27,295 nucleotides of DNA from Porticoccus sp. Its GTDB lineage: Bacteria > Pseudomonadota > Gammaproteobacteria > Pseudomonadales > Porticoccaceae. Shown piece by piece: positions 23,914 through 27,295 of the stretch. Position numbers and translations under genes: made by a program. The stretch spans positions 1-27,295 of the forward strand of contig DRHD01000260.1 in the NCBI GenBank assembly GCA_011049795.1, in the 5' to 3' direction. The first letter of the stretch is position 1. Each line of letters begins with the position of its first letter. The notes under the pieces are model-generated. The model ran no database searches and was not told where the DNA came from. It saw nothing but the letters and a program-made list of their open reading frames with translations.

Positions 23914-23979
23914 AGGGCTAGGCTCATAGTGCTGGTCTCATTAAAGATAGTCTCATAGGGGCAGACTCATAAGGGCAGT
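23909..23979 (-). repeat. 14-15 bp tandem copies of the cysE start region forming coupled micro-ORFs
   Basis: On the minus strand ATGAG recurs at 23970, 23956, 23941 and 23927, then ATGAA at 23913 is the cysE start (steps 14, 15, 14, 14). The units translate as MSLPL, MRLSL (running on in frame), MRPAL and MSLAL, close to the cysE start MNLSL, and three end in a TGA that overlaps the next ATG as ATGA. A further unit without ATG lies upstream. Confidence 0.85.
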
Positions 23980-24007
23980 TCGTTGTGACATTATCGGGGC
24001 CATATCA

Positions 24008-24766
24008 CTATTTTTCCAGCGGTGTACGCGCCAGGCACCAAATTTCTACGTGATTAGCACCGGCTTTTCGGAGCAAACAGGACAGTTCGGAGATGGTGCT
24101 GCCAGTGGTGACGACATCATCCACCAGAGCTATATGTTTACCCTCGATGTTGTTATTGAGACGAAATGCCCCCTTAAGATTTTTAAGCCGTTGTTTGCGA
24201 GGTAAACCTTGTTGGGCCGGTGTATATTTTTGACGGGAAAGCAGCCGGGTGTCTACGGGAATAGCTAATCGCCGACCTAGATAATGTGATAACCACTGGG
24301 CCTGATTAAACCCCCGGGTAAATTGCCGCCGCCAATGGAGGGGAACTGGCAAAATCAGCTCGGGCAGTATTTCCTGAGACGTGAGTTCACACAGTAATAG
24401 CTCTGCCAGCACAGTCCCTCGGCTAAATTGACCGTGATGTTTAAAGCCGTTGATCAGTTTGTTAATGGGGAATTCATAACGCAGCGGAGCAATACAACGG
24501 GTAAAGGCCGGGGGATCTGAGATGCACTTGCCACAGGTGACGCTGTTGATAAGAGTGCTGCCAGCAGAATTCATTGGCAAAGCACAGCATTGGCAGGCGG
24601 GTCGGTTAAAGGGCAATTCGGCTTCACACCCCACGCACAGATCCAATGGGCGTTTTGATAATGCGCTACAGAGTATGCAGCGCCCGGGAAACAGATAATA
24701 ACTGCTACGTTGTAGGGCCGCAGAGCAGCGCTGGAGCAGGCTGGTTGTTTTAGAGTGTTCGACCAT
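24008..24766 (-). CDS. comF: ComF-family phosphoribosyltransferase-like protein
   Basis: Homologue of the competence protein ComF, which helps bring single-stranded DNA into the cytoplasm. From ATG 24766 it has 252 residues: an N-terminal zinc-binding part with paired cysteines (CILCSALSKRPLDLCVGCE, CQCCALPM, CGKC) and a C-terminal phosphoribosyltransferase fold with the PRPP loop IALVDDVVTTGSTISE. The start at 24766 has AAGG 9 bases upstream; in-frame starts at 24787 (ATG) and 24814 (GTG) would lie in the bioB promoter region and are less likely. comF divergent from bioB is a common gammaproteobacterial arrangement. cysE follows 94 bases downstream. Confidence 0.9.
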   Translation of the reverse strand: MVEHSKTTSLLQRCSAALQRSSYYLFPGRCILCSALSKRPLDLCVGCEAELPFNRPACQCCALPMNSAGSTLINSVTCGKCISDPPAFTRCIAPLRYEFPINKLINGFKHHGQFSRGTVLAELLLCELTSQEILPELILPVPLHWRRQFTRGFNQAQWLSHYLGRRLAIPVDTRLLSRQKYTPAQQGLPRKQRLKNLKGAFRLNNNIEGKHIALVDDVVTTGSTISELSCLLRKAGANHVEIWCLARTPLEK

Positions 24767-24793
24767 AGCTGTTAACCTTAAATCCATTTTTGG

Positions 24794-24827
24794 TTGACAG
24801 TGAGATTGCCTCACTTATCATAGTGAG
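24794..24827 (+). promoter_or_regulatory. bioB promoter with overlapping palindrome
   Basis: TTGACA (24794-24799), a 16-base spacer and TATCAT (24816-24821) form a good sigma-70 promoter. The -10 sits exactly in the centre of the palindrome CTCACT-TATCAT-AGTGAG (24810-24827), and a further GTGAG at 24800-24804 pairs with the same CTCAC. This looks like an operator; it is neither the enterobacterial BirA nor the BioR sequence. Confidence 0.7.
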
Positions 24828-24854
24828 CCAGATAAAGAATACGTGAGACTACCC

Positions 24855-25925
24855 ATGCCTGCCAGTAACGAAGCTGTCATCCAAACTGTAATCCGCCAAG
24901 ATTGGACAAGAGACGAAGTTCTCGCGCTGTTTAATCAGCCGTTCAATGACTTATTGTTTCAGGCGCAGGTGGTACATCGGCAGCACTTTGATCCCAATGA
25001 AGTGCAATTGAGTACATTGCTTTCGATCAAAACGGGCGCTTGCCCCGAGGATTGCAAATACTGCCCCCAGAGCAGTCGTTACGATACCGGCCTGGAGAAA
25101 GAAAAGCTGATGGCCGTTGAGCAGGTGATCAAAGAGGCCCGAGCTGCTAAGGCGACGGGCGCTACCCGTTTTTGTATGGGTGCCGCCTGGCGCTCACCCA
25201 AGGATAAGGATTTACCCTACGTTGCCGAGATGGTTCGCGAGGTGAAAGCCTTGGGAATGGAAACCTGTATGACACTGGGCATGTTGAAGGAAGACCAGGC
25301 ACAGATGCTTGCTGATGCGGGACTGGATTATTACAACCACAATCTTGATACCTCACCGGAATACTACGGCGAAATAATTACCACGCGTACCTACGAAGAC
25401 CGTCTGGATACGCTGGGCAATGTACGAAAGGCGGGAATGAAGGTCTGTGCTGGCGGAATTGTTGGTATGGGTGAAGGCGAAAAGGATCGTGCGGGGTTGC
25501 TGATGCAACTGGCGAACCTTCCCCAGCAACCAGAATCAGTGCCTATCAATATGCTGGTTAAAGTAGCAGGTACACCACTGGAGCAGCAGGAGGATTTAGA
25601 CCCTTTTGAGTTTATTCGCACCATTGCGGTGGCACGCATTATGATGCCCAAATCCCATGTCAGATTGTCTGCTGGTCGTGAGGAGATGAATGACCAGATG
25701 CAGGCTCTGGCCTTTATGGCAGGGGCCAATTCCATTTTCTACTGTGAAAAACTTCTGACCACTCCAAATCCCAAGGCCAATAAAGATATGGAGCTGCTTG
25801 AGCGGTTGGGGATTAAGCCTGAGTCCTATCAGGTTGATCGGGATAGTGAGGAGGAAGAGGCTGTACTCCATCAAGTGATGGCTGAGGCCGAGACCGATCA
25901 CCTGTTCTATAACGCAGCGAAGTAG
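24855..25925 (+). CDS. bioB: Biotin synthase BioB
   Basis: Radical SAM enzyme that inserts sulfur into dethiobiotin, the last step of biotin synthesis. 356 residues from ATG 24855; a GTG at 24843 is in frame but close to the promoter and less suited. The radical SAM cluster motif is Cys63, Cys67, Cys70 in [13 protein letters not shown], followed by the SAM-binding GAAWRSP, the [2Fe-2S] ligand region (ETCMTLGML and [12 protein letters not shown]), [13 protein letters not shown] and RLSAGREEM. Length and motifs are standard. bioF follows 17 bases later. Confidence 0.97.
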   Translation: MPASNEAVIQTVIRQDWTRDEVLALFNQPFNDLLFQAQVVHRQHFDPNEVQLSTLLSIKTGACPEDCKYCPQSSRYDTGLEKEKLMAVEQVIKEARAAKATGATRFCMGAAWRSPKDKDLPYVAEMVREVKALGMETCMTLGMLKEDQAQMLADAGLDYYNHNLDTSPEYYGEIITTRTYEDRLDTLGNVRKAGMKVCAGGIVGMGEGEKDRAGLLMQLANLPQQPESVPINMLVKVAGTPLEQQEDLDPFEFIRTIAVARIMMPKSHVRLSAGREEMNDQMQALAFMAGANSIFYCEKLLTTPNPKANKDMELLERLGIKPESYQVDRDSEEEEAVLHQVMAEAETDHLFYNAAK

Positions 25926-25942
25926 CGTGGTGACCGCTCCCT

Positions 25943-27154
25943 ATGTCATCTTCTAAGTCATCCTCCAAGTCTTCATCGATGGATTCAGAGCTTCAAGCGA
26001 AGTTAGAGCAGCGCAAGGTAGATAACCTCTATCGGCAGCGCCATGTGCTGGAGTCGGCACAGGATGTTCAGGTGCAAGTGGATGGCAAAACCTGTGTGGC
26101 GTTCTGTAGCAATGATTACCTTGGCCTGGCTAGCCACCCGGCGGTAATTGATAGTCTACGCCGTGGGGCTGAAACCTATGGTGTGGGCAGTGGTGCTTCC
26201 CACCTTATTTATGGTCATTCTCATGAGCACCATGCTCTTGAAGAGGAGTTGGCTGCCTTCACGGGTCGGCCCAGAGCATTACTATTTTCCACAGGTTATA
26301 TGGCCAATCTTGGCACTATTCGAGCGCTGGCTGATAAGGGCGATCATATCTTTGAGGATCGTCTAAACCACGCCTCTTTACTGGATGGCGGTTTGGCCAG
26401 CGGTGCCCGCTGTCATCGCTACCATCATGCTGACAGTGATGACCTTAATCGACGTATGCAAAAAGTGACCAGTGGACGAAAGCTGGTGGTGACCGATGGT
26501 GTCTTCAGTATGGATGGCGACCTGGCGCCTTTGCCTGCTCTCGTCGAGGCTTGCCAGCAACACAATGGTTGGCTAATGGTTGATGATGCACACGGTTTTG
26601 GTGTGCTAGGTGAGAATGGCGGCGGCATTACTGAGCATTATGGTCTGGGTCTCAGTGAGTTACCGATTTTGATGGGCACTCTGGGTAAAGGCTTTGGTAC
26701 CTTTGGCGCCTTTGTCGCGGGTTCCGAGGCTTTGATTGAAACCCTGATTCAATATGCCCGTACCTATATTTATACCACCGCATTACCCCCGGCGGTGGCT
26801 TCGGCGACTCGTATTAGTCTGAAAATTTTACAGCGGGAAACCTGGCGGAGAGAACAGTTAAAAAATCTGATTGAGCGTTTTAGATCAGGGGTTGAAGAGC
26901 TGGGGCTGGAATTAATGGCATCGACAACGCCGATCCAGCCCGTATTACTCCATGATGATGAACTGACCCAAAAAGTGGGTGAGCAGCTTCGAACCAAGGG
27001 TTTTCTTGTGGGCGCTATTCGGCCACCTACCGTGCCGGTGGGCAGTGCGCGGTTACGTATAACACTCTGTGCGGAGCACACCGAAGAACAGGTGGATAGA
27101 CTGCTTGATGCCCTGGACAAAACCTTGGTTGATCTCCGGAGCAAGGGCGGATGA
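25943..27154 (+). CDS. bioF: 8-amino-7-oxononanoate synthase BioF
   Basis: PLP enzyme that joins pimeloyl-ACP and L-alanine in the first committed step of the biotin ring. Motifs: [43 protein letters not shown], and the PLP lysine in [13 protein letters not shown]. From ATG 25943 the protein has 403 residues and opens with a repetitive [11 protein letters not shown] tail, encoded by 12-bp DNA repeats, before [13 protein letters not shown]. The ATG at 25979 gives the usual family N-terminus, so the real start could be there; neither has a strong ribosome-binding site. The stop overlaps the next start (ATGA). Confidence 0.96.
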   Translation: MSSSKSSSKSSSMDSELQAKLEQRKVDNLYRQRHVLESAQDVQVQVDGKTCVAFCSNDYLGLASHPAVIDSLRRGAETYGVGSGASHLIYGHSHEHHALEEELAAFTGRPRALLFSTGYMANLGTIRALADKGDHIFEDRLNHASLLDGGLASGARCHRYHHADSDDLNRRMQKVTSGRKLVVTDGVFSMDGDLAPLPALVEACQQHNGWLMVDDAHGFGVLGENGGGITEHYGLGLSELPILMGTLGKGFGTFGAFVAGSEALIETLIQYARTYIYTTALPPAVASATRISLKILQRETWRREQLKNLIERFRSGVEELGLELMASTTPIQPVLLHDDELTQKVGEQLRTKGFLVGAIRPPTVPVGSARLRITLCAEHTEEQVDRLLDALDKTLVDLRSKGG

Positions 27155-27295
27155 TAGCTACGGCAGCCAATAAAGCATTACCTTCTCCGTTAGCGGTTTA
27201 TGACTACCCCTGTCAGGGTAATAAAATTCAGCCGGAGCCTTTGGTACTGCTACATGGCTGGGGTAGCGATAGCCGTATTTGGCAGACCATACTGC
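27151..27295 (+). CDS. bioH: BioH-like alpha/beta hydrolase, 3'-truncated by the window end
   Basis: Only the first 48 codons are present. They include [15 protein letters not shown], the oxyanion-hole HGWG motif typical of BioH, the carboxylesterase that releases pimeloyl-ACP from its methyl ester. The ATG overlaps the bioF stop (ATGA), so translation is coupled to bioF. The catalytic Ser, Asp and His lie beyond the window. Position after bioF supports BioH over other hydrolases; bioC and bioD would be expected next. Confidence 0.8.
   Translation, partial: MIATAANKALPSPLAVYDYPCQGNKIQPEPLVLLHGWGSDSRIWQTIL

Overview
The window reads as a contig end from a mid-GC, free-living (probably marine) gammaproteobacterium. 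Evidence for this is the nnr-tsaE-amiB-mutL block, a comF gene divergent from bioB-bioF-bioH, a NorR/sigma-54 nitric oxide module, CysE and RecQ. Bases 1-19 are exactly the Nextera/Tn5 mosaic-end adapter, so the first real base is 20 and the first gene is truncated there.

Layout. (1) 20-5056, + strand: nnr (partial), tsaE, amiB and mutL, covering metabolite repair, tRNA t6A synthesis, septal peptidoglycan hydrolysis and mismatch repair. Nearly the whole amiB-mutL gap is a decayed 15-bp tandem repeat. mutL is not followed by miaA-hfq as in many relatives. (2) 5277-7224, +: a YcbB/LdtD-type L,D-transpeptidase and a MepK-type endopeptidase, which respectively make and cut 3-3 peptidoglycan cross-links. 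(3) 7288-8344: two small minus-strand genes and non-coding DNA. (4) 8345-12191: an accessory island. It starts with a degraded recQ fragment, followed by four minus-strand genes (orphan membrane sensor, MntP Mn efflux, DmeF Co/Ni efflux, GNAT acetyltransferase). These are separated by attC-like sites whose ends match as integron gene cassettes should; no integrase is present, so this looks like an integrase-less cassette cluster. (5) 12192-14746: intact recQ (+) and a convergent rhomboid protease (-). (6) 14856-22744: norR (-) divergent from a sigma-54 promoter with three NorR-type boxes, driving a small exported glycine-zipper protein and then norC, norB, norD, norQ, norE, norF. (7) 22804-24766, -: comF, cysE and a DUF5062-type gene. 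(8) 24855-27295, +: bioB, bioF and the start of a bioH-like gene, cut by the window end.

How the parts work together. NO sensed by NorR should activate the nor operon; NorC/NorB reduce NO to N2O, NorD/NorQ are the usual maturation pair, and NorE/NorF are accessory membrane subunits. No nitrite reductase is visible. The biotin genes form one operon behind a TTGACA/TATCAT promoter overlaid by a palindrome.

Most unusual points: the integrase-less cassette cluster next to a recQ remnant; a chain of start-codon repeats before cysE that form micro-ORFs with overlapping stops and starts; other short tandem repeats at gene boundaries (mutL, norF, the GNAT gene, bioF); and an uncharacterised first gene in the NO operon. 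All calls are from reading the sequence; no database search was run.
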